From: Prado023 sp963818445
GTDB lineage: Bacteria > Actinomycetota > Actinomycetes > S36-B12 > CAIYMF01
Reading direction: 5' to 3'
DNA length: 64,000 nt
Assembly (NCBI GenBank): GCA_963818445.1
Contig: CAWFSG010000018.1
Coordinates: 1 to 64,000 of the forward strand
The notes beneath the pieces are model-generated. The model made no database searches and was not told where the DNA came from. It worked only from the letters and a program-made list of their open reading frames with translations. The position numbers were made by a program, and so were the translations under genes. Of this stretch, positions 1-8,292 are shown piece by piece. The stretch's first letter is position 1, and every line of letters begins with the position of its first letter.

Positions 1-80
1 TCCCGCCGCTGAGCATGCCCGAGCATCTGCTGGACGAGGCCCTGACCGTCATCGAGGAGGCCTTCGCCAGCCTCGGCTGA
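1..80 (+). CDS. C-terminal end of a truncated gene, possibly class III aminotransferase
   Basis: The window opens inside a gene read in frame 3. Only 25 residues remain, ending LDEALTVIEEAFASLG before TGA at 78-80. A helix of this kind is typical of the C-terminus of class III (GabT-like) aminotransferases, which would suit the catabolic surroundings. The fragment is too short to identify the family, so the function is a guess. Confidence 0.35.
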   Translation, partial: PPLSMPEHLLDEALTVIEEAFASLG

Positions 81-181
81 ACCCGGCGGGCACCCGCGGA
101 GCCGATCGCCGGCCAGGTGCGCTCGCCACTGTGCGAGTCGGGACGTCCGACCCGAGGGTTCCCACCTCGCCCCGTGGCAGC

Positions 182-1483
182 ATGGAAGTCATGGGCAGGG
201 CCCCGCGGGTGCTCACGGCCAGCGACGTCGTTGGCATGATCGACGGTGACGCCGGCGCCTATGTGCACGTCCCGTTCTGCTCGCGGATCTGCCCCTTCTG
301 CCCCTACAACAAGGTGGTCCCGCGCCCCGGACAGCCCACCGCCTACTTCGCGGCCCTGGGCCACGAGGTGGCGGCCTACCTGGACGCCGGGGCAGCCGGT
401 CCCCGCGGGTTCACCTCGCTGTACGTCGGCGGCGGAACGCCGACGCTGTTCCCCGACGACCTCGCCGAGCTGCTGGGCCGCATCCCCGTCAGCGGCGAGC
501 GCGCCATCGAGGTGCTGCCCACGCACGCCACACCGCAGCGCCTGGATGCGTTGCGCGACATGGGCTTCACCGCCGTGAGCATCGGGGCGCAATCGTTCCA
601 CGACGAGGTCCTGAACCGCCTGCACCGGCCCCACGATGCCAGTACGGCGCGCGCCGCCGTCGTCGCCGCCGCGGGCCGGTTCGACCTCGTGGACGTGGAC
701 CTCATCGTCGACGTGGAGCTCGACGACCGGCTCTCCGGGGCCTTCCTGCGCGACCTCACCGACTGCTTCACCCTGGGCGTCGACCAGGTGTCGACCTATC
801 CGCTCATGCGGTTCGGGTACACCCCGTTCGGGACCACGCGGCACGACCGCCGCCGGGAGCACGAGGTGCTGGCCGAGGCCACCCGGATCGCCGCCGACCA
901 CGGATACGAGCGGCGATCGGTCTGGACCTTCAACCGGCGCACCTCAGCGACCTACACGTCGATCACCCGTCGGCGCTTCGTGGGCATGGGGGCTGGGGCG
1001 TCGTCGTTCCTCGGGCAGGACTTCCTCGTCAACCACTTCGGGGTCCAGACCTACGTCCAGGCGGTGGACCGAGGACGGCTTCCGGTTGCCCGCTGGCTGC
1101 ACCTCGGCCCGCTCGGCGGCACCGCCTACGACGCGTTCTGGCAGGCCTACGCGGGCCGGATCTCCCCGGCTGCACTGGCGGCGGACCACCCCAACCGGTC
1201 CCGAGGCCTCGACCTCGCCCTCGCCCCCCTCGTGGCCGCAGGGCTCGTGCGCCGGATCGGCACCGGGGAGACGGCCGGGTATGCGCTGACCGCGCGGGGG
1301 TTCGACCGGTACCACGACCTCGAGCGCACCGTCACCTACCGCATGATCGAACCACTCTGGGGCCAGATGCTCGAGGAGCACGCCCGGGAGGGCGCGTCCG
1401 CGACCTGGGCCACACCTGCCCGACGTCGGGGCAGCGCCGCCTGGTCAGCCGCCAGCCGGGTGTTCGAGCGCCCGGTCGCCTGA
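182..1483 (+). CDS. Radical SAM protein of the HemN/HemW-like superfamily
   Basis: About 433 residues. Near residue 31 the YVHVPFC segment begins the radical-SAM motif CSRICPFC (CX3CX2C), which binds the 4Fe-4S cluster that cleaves S-adenosylmethionine. YVGGGTPTLF and VSIGAQSF further on are the HemN/HemW-type barrel motifs, and a winged C-terminal part (AGYALTARGFDRYHDL) resembles the HemN C-terminal domain. The cluster is followed by PYNK rather than the usual CxYC(D/N)F of HemW. I therefore do not call it hemW or a coproporphyrinogen dehydrogenase; it may act on another substrate or as a heme chaperone. The ATG at 182 is used; ATG 191 and an upstream GTG at 131 are alternatives, and no start has a strong ribosome site. 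It converges with the next radical-SAM gene, with 29 bp between them. Confidence 0.75.
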   Translation: MEVMGRAPRVLTASDVVGMIDGDAGAYVHVPFCSRICPFCPYNKVVPRPGQPTAYFAALGHEVAAYLDAGAAGPRGFTSLYVGGGTPTLFPDDLAELLGRIPVSGERAIEVLPTHATPQRLDALRDMGFTAVSIGAQSFHDEVLNRLHRPHDASTARAAVVAAAGRFDLVDVDLIVDVELDDRLSGAFLRDLTDCFTLGVDQVSTYPLMRFGYTPFGTTRHDRRREHEVLAEATRIAADHGYERRSVWTFNRRTSATYTSITRRRFVGMGAGASSFLGQDFLVNHFGVQTYVQAVDRGRLPVARWLHLGPLGGTAYDAFWQAYAGRISPAALAADHPNRSRGLDLALAPLVAAGLVRRIGTGETAGYALTARGFDRYHDLERTVTYRMIEPLWGQMLEEHAREGASATWATPARRRGSAAWSAASRVFERPVA

Positions 1484-1512
1484 GCCGGGGGTGCCCGGCG
1501 GGCCTGTCCCCG

Positions 1513-2427
1513 CTACAGCAGGCGTCCGTACGTCCGGACCGCATCGATCATCACCCGCGGGTCTCCGGCGAACAGCTGGGACAGCTCCCCGGCGAAGAGG
1601 AACCCGCACTGCTGGCACAGGCCCTCGACCTCGATGCAGCGGCCGCACGTCCACTGCTGGCCGTCCTCGACGATCACGCACTGGTGGCAGGGCGTGGGAG
1701 CTGTGCGATCGGCGATGCGCGGCAGGGCGCTGGCGAGGTTCAGGACCGGGTAGCCCGCGCGGATCAGCCGTGCGATCCGGTCGCAGGCATCGTGACGCTG
1801 CGGCATCGTCAGCGTGAGGTGCTCGGTGCCCGGGTAGGGCGTGTGCAGGTTGTACGACACCGCCCGGACGTGTTCCAGGTCCCGCGCCAGCCCCGCGACG
1901 TGCTCGATGTCGTCGAGGTTGATCCGGTTGATGGCCATGTAGAGGCACAGGTTGTCGTCGGGCGCCGCCTCGATGGCCTCCATGATCCGGTCGTAGGTCG
2001 GCCCGCGGATCAGGTCATGGTGGGCCCGGGTGCCATCGACGCTGACCAGGATCACGTCAGCCTCGGGCAGGTCCAGCCCGCGGGTGCCGTTGGTGACGAC
2101 GTTCACCGACACGAAGCCCAGCGCCCGAGCCTCGAGGACGACGTCGCGCAGCCCGCGGGGGCCGTCATGCCAGAGGAAGGGCTCCCCGCCGTAGAGGAAG
2201 AGGACCCGAACGCCCTGGCCCCGAAGCGTGTGCATGTCGGCGCAGATGCGCTGCCACGGGTAGTCGACCCTGCGGATGTTTCCGACCGCGCAGTGCTGGC
2301 AGTGCAGGTTGCAGCGGTCGGTGAGGATGATCGAGCCGATGATGGGGTCTGTGCGGTGCCGCACGAGCGTGCTCAGGCCGAACCACCCCAGCTCGGCCCA
2401 CACGCGCATCGGCAGCCCGGCCATCAT
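1513..2427 (-). CDS. Radical SAM protein with cysteine-rich C-terminus
   Basis: 304 residues. The cluster motif CNLHCQHC (CX3CX2C) lies near residue 38, followed by FLYGGEPFLW (the GGEP SAM-binding element) and VVTNGT, which is standard radical-SAM architecture. The last 60 residues hold six cysteines (PCHQC, then TCGRCIEVEGLCQQC), suggesting auxiliary iron-sulfur binding as in SPASM or twitch domains. The start overlaps the stop of the upstream SHOCT gene by ATGA, so the two are probably co-translated. The substrate is unknown. The pairing with a HemN-like gene on the opposite strand may be functional. Confidence 0.75.
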   Translation of the reverse strand: MMAGLPMRVWAELGWFGLSTLVRHRTDPIIGSIILTDRCNLHCQHCAVGNIRRVDYPWQRICADMHTLRGQGVRVLFLYGGEPFLWHDGPRGLRDVVLEARALGFVSVNVVTNGTRGLDLPEADVILVSVDGTRAHHDLIRGPTYDRIMEAIEAAPDDNLCLYMAINRINLDDIEHVAGLARDLEHVRAVSYNLHTPYPGTEHLTLTMPQRHDACDRIARLIRAGYPVLNLASALPRIADRTAPTPCHQCVIVEDGQQWTCGRCIEVEGLCQQCGFLFAGELSQLFAGDPRVMIDAVRTYGRLL

Positions 2428-2714
2428 GACGGCCGATCAGAGGCGCTCCCCGCGGTCAGGTCCGAACGCATCGCGAGGTAGATGTCACGGTCGATGTCAC
2501 CACGTGCATAGCGCACGCGCAGGGCCTCCAGGGCCGGGTCACCGGTGGCCGGCCGCTCACCGGCGCCCCGGGGCCAGCGGGCGTCGAGCTCACGCTTGCC
2601 CAGGGCGACGACGACAGCCCAGAACGCGAGGTAGGCGGCCATCGAGGCGATCCCCTCCGGTCGGCCCGTGCGGTCGGACATGAGCCGAGCGCTGGGTCCG
2701 TAGAACGGATGCAT
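2424..2714 (-). CDS. Small SHOCT-domain protein, probably membrane-anchored
   Basis: 96 residues. A single hydrophobic stretch (AAYLAFWAVVVALG, about residues 25-38) looks like a membrane segment. The C-terminal region ALEALRVRYARGDIDRDIYLAM matches the SHOCT short-domain pattern, with its RYARGEID-type core. SHOCT domains are commonly fused to membrane segments and have no settled biochemical role. The gene shares an ATGA overlap with the downstream radical-SAM gene and is probably first in a two-gene operon. An internal ATG at 2681 (MSDRTG) is an alternative start. Confidence 0.7.
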   Translation of the reverse strand: MHPFYGPSARLMSDRTGRPEGIASMAAYLAFWAVVVALGKRELDARWPRGAGERPATGDPALEALRVRYARGDIDRDIYLAMRSDLTAGSASDRPS

Positions 2715-2822
2715 CAGCGATCACCACCCCACTGTGGGCTCACTCCACGGTAGGCGCGTGTCGATCGCTGCGACAGGGCCGTTGGACCCGCGGCGCGTGA
2801 CCGGATCTGCTCCCCCATCGAA

Positions 2823-2852
2823 GATCTGCTCCCAGTCAGATGGGAGCAGATC
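2823..2852. terminator. Perfect 12-bp inverted repeat
   Basis: GATCTGCTCCCA at 2823-2834 is followed by a 6-base loop and its exact complement at 2841-2852. It lies 16 bp past the stop of the saccharopine-dehydrogenase-like gene and before the SHOCT gene, both on the minus strand, so it is best read as a factor-independent terminator. An extra direct copy of the left arm (GATCTGCTCCC) sits about 20 bp further on. Confidence 0.7.
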
Positions 2853-2867
2853 CACCGATGCGTCGGC

Positions 2868-4088
2868 TCAGGCCGTGGGCGTGCGCTCCTGAACGACCCA
2901 GTGCTCACCGAGCCCGTCACGCAGCAGGTCGAGGAACGGCTTCGGATCGAAGGACTCCGGCCCGAGGACGCCGGCGCCCGACCACGCACCCGACGCGAGC
3001 AGCTCGAGGGCGACCACCGGGTTCATCGCGGTCTGCCACACGACCGCCTGCGCGCCGTACTCGGCCATCGTCCACTCGTTGTCCGACACGTGGTAGATGT
3101 ACACCTCGCGCGGCTGGCCGTCCTTGCCCCTGCCAGTGACCCACACGCCGGCACAGGTCTTGCCCGTCATCTTGTCCCCGAGGGTCAGGGGATCCGGCAG
3201 GCACGCGGCGACGACATCGCGGGGCGACACCATCTGGCCGCGGACGCTCACCGGCTCGGTGCGGTCCAGGCCCAGCTTGTTCAGGGTCCGCAGCACCTCG
3301 ATGAACTCATCCCCCAGGCCGAACTTGAAGGTCACCCGCTTGGCGTCGAGGACGCGCGGCATCAGCACGACCTCCTCGTGCTCGACGTTGACGCACTCCA
3401 CCGGTCCGATCCCCTCGGGGAAGTCGAACACCTCGGGCTCGCTGAACGCCTCGGTCGTGAAGAACCCACGCTCCTTCTCCCAGATCAGCGGTGGGTTGAG
3501 GCACTCCTCGATGGTGGTCCAGATCGAGAAGGACGGGGCGAAGTCGTACCCGTGGACGACGAGGTTGGAGGCGTCGCGGACCCCGAGCTCGTCGATCTCG
3601 CTGAACAGCTCGTCAGCGGCGTAGCGGGCGAACACATCGGCCAGGCCGGGCTCGACACCCATCCCGACGAGCGCCAACTGCCCCGTGCCGGCCCACGCCT
3701 CGTGCTCGGCGAACTGCTCGTCGCCCAGCATCACGCCCGGCAAGGTGTAGGGCTGCTCGGGATGACGGTGGGACAGGCTCATGGCGGTGTCCATGTAGTG
3801 GGCCCCGCCCTGGAAGGTGCCGTGGAAGATGGGCAGGACGTAGCGCGGGTCCACCGCGTTGAGCACATGGGTGACCCGTTCGGCCCGAACGAGATCGGCG
3901 ACCGCGGCCGCGTCACCGGCGTCGATCTGGACGGCGCTGAACCGCGCGTCATCGAGGCGGGCCACCAGGGCCTGCGCGCGGTCAAGGTCGTAGTCGGCGA
4001 CGATCCAGGACTCGAAGAAGTCCCGACGGGCAGCGATGAGGGCTGCGGAGGATCCGACGCCTCCGGCGCCGACGACGAGGACTCGCAT
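2868..4088 (-). CDS. Saccharopine dehydrogenase family oxidoreductase
   Basis: 406 residues. The N-terminus begins MRVLVVGAGGVGSSAAL, a Rossmann NAD(P) site. The rest resembles the saccharopine / lysine 6-dehydrogenase / carboxynorspermidine dehydrogenase superfamily, with a GMGVEPGLADVFARYAAD segment typical of it. The start at 4088 is chosen over an upstream in-frame start because AAGGAG lies at the right distance before it. Within this superfamily the substrate could be lysine, a polyamine-amino acid adduct or something else; the lysine and polyamine context supports an amino-acid substrate but does not prove it. It is divergent from the MarR gene and probably controlled by it. Confidence 0.75.
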   Translation of the reverse strand: MRVLVVGAGGVGSSAALIAARRDFFESWIVADYDLDRAQALVARLDDARFSAVQIDAGDAAAVADLVRAERVTHVLNAVDPRYVLPIFHGTFQGGAHYMDTAMSLSHRHPEQPYTLPGVMLGDEQFAEHEAWAGTGQLALVGMGVEPGLADVFARYAADELFSEIDELGVRDASNLVVHGYDFAPSFSIWTTIEECLNPPLIWEKERGFFTTEAFSEPEVFDFPEGIGPVECVNVEHEEVVLMPRVLDAKRVTFKFGLGDEFIEVLRTLNKLGLDRTEPVSVRGQMVSPRDVVAACLPDPLTLGDKMTGKTCAGVWVTGRGKDGQPREVYIYHVSDNEWTMAEYGAQAVVWQTAMNPVVALELLASGAWSGAGVLGPESFDPKPFLDLLRDGLGEHWVVQERTPTA

Positions 4089-4136
4089 GCTGAACTCCTT
4101 CGGAGATGCGCGCCCCCGGACGGGCGCAGGCTGGTA

Positions 4137-4150
4137 TCTCGATGTCGAGA
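4137..4150. promoter_or_regulatory. Palindrome TCTCGA-TG-TCGAGA in a divergent promoter region
   Basis: A perfect 6-bp inverted repeat with a 2-base centre lies between the divergent saccharopine-dehydrogenase-like gene and the MarR gene. It directly adjoins the tandem repeats at 4151-4190. It could be a second operator or part of a promoter for the minus-strand gene. Confidence 0.45.
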
Positions 4151-4190
4151 GTATCCAGTAAGGCACTTATGTATCTGGTAAGGTACTTAT
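4151..4190 (+). promoter_or_regulatory. Tandem 20-bp repeats with TAAGGyACTTA operators before the MarR gene
   Basis: Two adjacent copies (4151-4170 and 4171-4190) match at 17 of 20 positions. Each holds an 11-bp interrupted palindrome, TAAG-GCA-CTTA (4159-4169) and TAAG-GTA-CTTA (4179-4189), whose centres are 20 bp or about two helical turns apart. The second copy ends at the base before the MarR start codon. This is what two MarR dimers bound on one face of the helix would need, so autoregulation and control of the divergent gene are likely. Confidence 0.65.
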
Positions 4191-4811
4191 ATGTCCGTTT
4201 CCGAGGACCGCGCATTCGCGGTCAACATCCTGGGCACACTGGCACAGACGATCGTCGATCGCCAGTCGATCGGCATGGAGGCTGTCGCGGGCTTCGGGGG
4301 CAACGCTCCGGCGGCGCTGATCACCCTGCGCTTCTACCCGGAGCGCCCGATCTCGTTCCTGGCGCACAAGCTGCGGATAAGCCACCCCGGCGCCGTCCAG
4401 CTGGTGGACCGGCTCGCGGCGGCGGGCCTCGTCGAGCGGGCCACGGCCGTCGATGGCCGCTCCCGGCACCTGGTGCTCACCGAGCAGGGCGAGACCATCG
4501 CCGCTGCCGTGCTCGCACAGCGCCGACGGGTCCTCGAGCAGGCCCTGTCCTCCCTGGACGAGAAGGCCTGCCACGCCCTGTCCTCGACGCTGTCGACCAT
4601 GCTCGAGGCGCTGACCGACGACCTGCTCACCTCGGAGTTCATGTGCCGGATGTGCGACGAGCTGGCCTGCCCCGACGACCGATGCCCCGTGGAGCGCGCC
4701 GAGCCCGCGCCCGACGCGACCGGCGGGGCATCGGCTACGGCGTGCGGTGAGCGCGGCTCGCGCTGCACGTCGCTGCGCCCGCGACCCGGCTGGCTACGGT
4801 GCCGCGCGTGA
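4191..4811 (+). CDS. MarR family regulator with a C-terminal cysteine cluster
   Basis: 206 residues. A winged helix (ISFLAHKLRISHPGAVQLVDRL, about residues 54-75, then a wing GRSRHLVLTEQG) is typical of MarR. After the dimerisation helices come CRMC, then C and C in a CX2CX4CX4C array (about residues 148-162), which could bind a metal or sense oxidation. The last 40 residues are arginine- and cysteine-rich and unlike a folded tail. The gene starts directly after two operator-like repeats with no clear ribosome site, so it may be leaderless. Its stop overlaps the GTG of the decayed lysoplasmalogenase gene (GTGA). The ligand is unknown. Confidence 0.75.
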   Translation: MSVSEDRAFAVNILGTLAQTIVDRQSIGMEAVAGFGGNAPAALITLRFYPERPISFLAHKLRISHPGAVQLVDRLAAAGLVERATAVDGRSRHLVLTEQGETIAAAVLAQRRRVLEQALSSLDEKACHALSSTLSTMLEALTDDLLTSEFMCRMCDELACPDDRCPVERAEPAPDATGGASATACGERGSRCTSLRPRPGWLRCRA

Positions 4812-5494
4812 CCACCATCGAGGGCACCGCCTCCGCATCCTCGCTCAGCCGCCAACGCGACAGCCTGGATGGTGGTCGGCTTCCTCTGGGGCGCGCTACC
4901 TTGTGATGGACGCTGTCGGCGCCGCGGGCCCGTCGCAGCACGGTCGTGAAGGGACTGCTGATCCCGAGCCTGCTCATCTGGGTGGTTCTCGCCCTGGGGC
5001 GCGCCGCCCCACGACTGCTGGTGGCCGGCTGGCCTTCGCCACCCTCGGGGACGTGGGACTCGAGTTCGACGCCCTGTTCCTGGTGGGCATGGCCGGGTTC
5101 TTCGCGATGCAGGTCTGCTACGTGCTCGGCTTCGTCGGCATGGGCGCCTGGCCCAGCGTCACGCACCACTGGATCATCGCCACGGGTTACCTCGGGTTCT
5201 GGCTGGCCGCCAACGTGGTGCTCGGTCCGCGCCTTGGCGAGCTGCGCATCCCGATCCTCATCTACAGCCTCGCGCTGTGCGTCATGGCGACCTTTGCCGC
5301 CGGGGTCGATCGCCGGGTTGGGCTCGGTGGGATGCTGTTCCTGATCTCCGACATGCTCATGGGCGTGGACCTCGCCGATCTCGGCTTCCCGGGTCGTGGC
5401 CTCGATCGTGATGGTCACCTACCTCGCCGCCCAGTACCTGATCGCCACCGGGTGGGCGCGCCGCGTCGACCCGGACGTGCTCGTCCCGGTGTAG
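4808..5494 (+). pseudogene. Frameshifted lysoplasmalogenase (YhhN/TMEM86 family)
   Basis: The family is recognisable only by stitching frames. It begins at GTG 4808 (overlapping the MarR stop), then AWMVVGFLWGAL and KGLLIPSLLIWVVLALG. After a frame change come FATLGDVGLEFDALFLVGMAG and GGMLFLISDMLMGVDL, and after another change MVTYLAAQYLIATGWARRVD with a stop at 5492-5494. These pieces are the K-P-L-L, GD-GL, SD and AQ-LI signatures of the multi-helix YhhN family, which hydrolyses lysoplasmalogens at the membrane. At least three frame changes are needed, so as written it is non-functional. Confidence 0.6.
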
Positions 5495-5597
5495 CCGGTC
5501 AGCGGCGCAGCGAGCACGCTCGGCGCCCCCCGCGACGGCCCACTGCGTGGGCCTTATGGCTCTGGCGGGCGGCCCTCCGCAGCGGGACGGTGGAGGT

Positions 5598-6794
5598 ATG
5601 GCAGAGAAGCGCAGGCATCGCAGGTGGCCATGGATCCTGCTCGTGATCGGGGCCCTTCTCGTGGGGCTGTTCTTCATCGGTGGTGGCTGGTACTTCTCGA
5701 ACCTCATCTACTCGGATGTCCTGAAGGCCAACCCCTACAACCCTGACGGATTCTGGAAGGGGACAGTCCAGACGGTCGACGGTGAGGGGGCCGGGGCCAC
5801 CGTCACGGTCCTCCCGGATGCTGAGCATCGCGACGAGACGCGGTTCGACGCGGTCGTGATGGGACTGGTCTTCGACGACGGGTCGGTCGTGGTGGTCGGA
5901 CCCGCGTCCGAGACAGCCACCGACGGCACGCGGACCCGTCCCGTGATCGACGTGGTCGGTGACATGCCCGCCGAGGGGGACGTGTACCGCTTCCCCAAGG
6001 AGGTCTGGCTCACGCCCGAGCAGGCCGGCCTGACCGCCGAGGAGGTCACGATGACCACTGCCGAAGGGGACTTCCCCGCCTGGAAGGTGACCGTCCCGGG
6101 ATCGGACAAGTGGGCCATCCTGACCCACGGCCGCAGTGGGGGTCGCCCCGACATGCTGCGGATGGCACGGCCGCTGAACGCGGCCGGCTACAACCTTCTG
6201 CTCATCACCTACCCCGGGGACGACGAGGCCCGACCCGCGCAGGACGGGATCTGGCACTTCGGCGTCACGGAGTGGGACGAGATCGAGGCCGCGGTCCAGT
6301 ACGCGCTGGACCAGGGCGCCCAGACGCTCGTCATGGGTGCGGTGAGCCTGGGAGGGGCGGTCACGGACGGGTTCCTCGCCCACAGCACGCTGGCCGACGA
6401 GGTCGACGGTGTGATCCTCGACGCCCCGTTGAGCAGCCTTGAGGACGTCATCGATGCGAACGCCGACGCCCGGACCATCCCGGGAGTCGGGTGGCCGATC
6501 CCGGAGTCCCTGGAGGATGCCGCAATGCTGATCGCCGGCCTGCGGTTCGGCGTCGACTACGACGCGATCGACTACACGGACATGACCGGCCTGATCGACG
6601 TGCCCCTGCTGACCTTCCAGACCAGCGCGGACCAGACCGTGCCCAAGGCTGTGAACGACCGGTTCATGACCCAGGGATCGGCAAGGGCGGGCAGTACGTC
6701 GTCGTCCCGGACGTGGGACATGTGCTGTCGTGGAACGCCGACCCGCAGGCCTACGAGGAGTCTCGTCACCCAGTTCGTGGAGCAGCTCGGGTAG
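5598..6794 (+). CDS. Membrane-anchored alpha/beta hydrolase with two compensating frameshifts near the C-terminus
   Basis: 398 residues from ATG 5598, which has a GGAGGT site just before it. A basic N-terminus and a hydrophobic segment (WILLVIGALLVGLFFIGGG) give a signal anchor, so the enzyme should lie outside the membrane. The hydrolase fold shows LTHGRSG, LLITYPG and the nucleophile elbow GAVSLGGAV, where the first Gly of GxSxG is Ala; TSADQTVP supplies the acid. Between about 6677 and 6758 the reading frame slips and then returns. The neighbouring frame there reads YVVVPDVGHVLSWNADP, which has the expected catalytic His. Either two sequencing errors exist or the active site is lost. The substrate is unknown. 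Confidence 0.7.
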   Translation: MAEKRRHRRWPWILLVIGALLVGLFFIGGGWYFSNLIYSDVLKANPYNPDGFWKGTVQTVDGEGAGATVTVLPDAEHRDETRFDAVVMGLVFDDGSVVVVGPASETATDGTRTRPVIDVVGDMPAEGDVYRFPKEVWLTPEQAGLTAEEVTMTTAEGDFPAWKVTVPGSDKWAILTHGRSGGRPDMLRMARPLNAAGYNLLLITYPGDDEARPAQDGIWHFGVTEWDEIEAAVQYALDQGAQTLVMGAVSLGGAVTDGFLAHSTLADEVDGVILDAPLSSLEDVIDANADARTIPGVGWPIPESLEDAAMLIAGLRFGVDYDAIDYTDMTGLIDVPLLTFQTSADQTVPKAVNDRFMTQGSARAGSTSSSRTWDMCCRGTPTRRPTRSLVTQFVEQLG

Positions 6795-7014
6795 CCCGGC
6801 GCAAGGGTCCGGTGCGTCACTCCCCCGGGATCAGTGCGTCACGCAGCAGCTGGCGCCGGCAGCGTCGGTGAGCAGCATCACACATCCCGTGAGTTTGGTC
6901 ACGCGACCTACTGGGCATCAACCATGCGGGTCGCAACCCGGATGTACGAGGGGTCATCCGGGCGGCGGCGCCCTTTGCGTGCCGCCCAGGCACTGCTGCG
7001 CGCGGTCCGCGGCC

Positions 7015-7197
7015 TCAGGGCTTGGATGCCATCCTGGACTCCCACCAACTGCGGTCCTCGAGGAACATGTCGTCGCCGTCGAACTCCATGCAGCACGACC
7101 CGATCACGCCGTAGCAGTCCTCACACAACCAGGTCGCACCGAACCCGAACACGGCCTCCCCATGGCATCGGGTGCAGATGTGGCTGATGGACTCCAT
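7015..7197 (-). CDS. 60-residue zinc-ribbon-like protein
   Basis: A short protein with CTRCHGEAVFGFGATWLC, then EDC and SCC, giving two CX2C knuckles and a further Cys pair. This is a compact zinc-ribbon layout ending in an acidic, Trp-rich tail. GAGGAGGTG precedes the ATG at 7197, which strongly supports translation. It sits between the hydrolase and the secreted-protein gene on the opposite strand, apparently as a single gene. The function is unknown; small zinc ribbons of this type may bind nucleic acid or partner proteins. Confidence 0.7.
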   Translation of the reverse strand: MESISHICTRCHGEAVFGFGATWLCEDCYGVIGSCCMEFDGDDMFLEDRSWWESRMASKP

Positions 7198-7338
7198 CCC
7201 CACCTCCTCGCAGGTCTCGATGCTCCCACCCCAGCCAGTCCCGGGCAATGCCTGTCGTCGGGCGGACTGGCAGCGCGCCTTGCCGGGCATGGTCCGGATC
7301 GGCGGCCTACGCTTGGCCGGATCCGGGGAGGTGGGGCC

Positions 7339-8269
7339 ATGGCGGCACTGTTCGACGCACGTCGTCCGCGCGCAGCCTGGGGTGCTGGCCTCGCTGCGTT
7401 CGCCCTGGGGGTCGGGTCGCTCGGGACGCCGGCCGTCGCCGCGCCACCCGCGGACATCACACATATGCGCGTCGCCGAGCTCCCCGGCGGCGGCACACGG
7501 ATCTTCGAGGGCAAGACCTACGTCGCCCTCTACGGCCATCCCCGCTCGCGGGCCCTCGGGGTCCTCGGCGAGCAGGGAACGGCAAGGACGATCAAGCGCG
7601 CCAAGAAGGTGGCGGCGTCCTACCGACCGCACACCGACCGGAACGTCGTACCGGCCCTGGAGATCATCGCGACGATCGCCTCACGCTCGGCAGGCAGCGA
7701 CGGCGACTACTCGGCGGAGTCCTCCGTGGCCAAGCTGCGCCCGCTGGTCGACGCGGCCGGACGCGCCGGCACGTACGTGGTGCTCGACCTCCAGCCCGGC
7801 CGCTCGACGTTCCTGAGCCAGGCAAAGCGCTACCGTGAGCTCCTCCTCGAGCCACACGTGGGCCTGGCCCTGGACCCCGAGTGGCGGTTGAAGCCCCGAC
7901 AGCGCCACCTCAAGCAGATCGGGTCGGTGAAGGCCTCCGAGATCAATGACGTGTCATCGTGGCTGGCCGACCTCACCCGTGACGCTGGCCTGCCCCAGAA
8001 GATGCTGCTGCTGCACCAGTTCCGGACGTCGATGATCACCAACAGGTCGTCGCTGGACACGTCCCACGACGAGCTCGCCCTGGTCATCCAGATGGACGGT
8101 CTGGGCAGTCAGCCGGCCAAGCGAGCCACCTGGCGCGCACTGCGCAGGGGCGCGCCGGACGGTATCGCCTTCGGCTGGAAGAACTTCATCGACGAGGACC
8201 GCCCGATGCTGGGCCCGAAGGCAACGATGGCGATCAGCGCCCGAACCCCGCTGGGTGTCGTTCCAGTAG
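7339..8269 (+). CDS. Secreted protein of unknown function, 3' end frameshifted
   Basis: About 310 residues. The start at ATG 7339 has GGAGGTGGGG before it. A signal peptide (basic start, AAWGAGLAAFALGVGSL, cut near AVAAPPA) is clear. The mature part has the conserved-looking runs VALYGHPRSRALGVLGEQ, YVVLDLQPGRSTFLSQAK and GLALDPEWRL, suggesting a barrel-like fold perhaps related to glycoside hydrolases. The open frame runs on to 8511 through a terminator hairpin. The +1 frame from about 8239 instead gives PEPRWVSFQ and a stop at 8267-8269, so one inserted base near 8239 is likely. I recall similar proteins ending in a VSYQ-like motif but cannot check this here. Confidence 0.65.
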
Positions 8270-8292
8270 CGGCGCCAGCCCCGCCCGGAGAG

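Noticed and set aside
182..1483. Naming the first radical-SAM gene hemW or hemN
   Set aside because: The residues after the cluster motif (PYNK) differ from HemW and HemN, and no heme genes are adjacent.
6795..7014. Possible gene or regulatory element after the hydrolase
   Set aside because: The 220 bp hold only two short GTGCGTCAC repeats near 6811 and 6833; no coding bias or structure was convincing.
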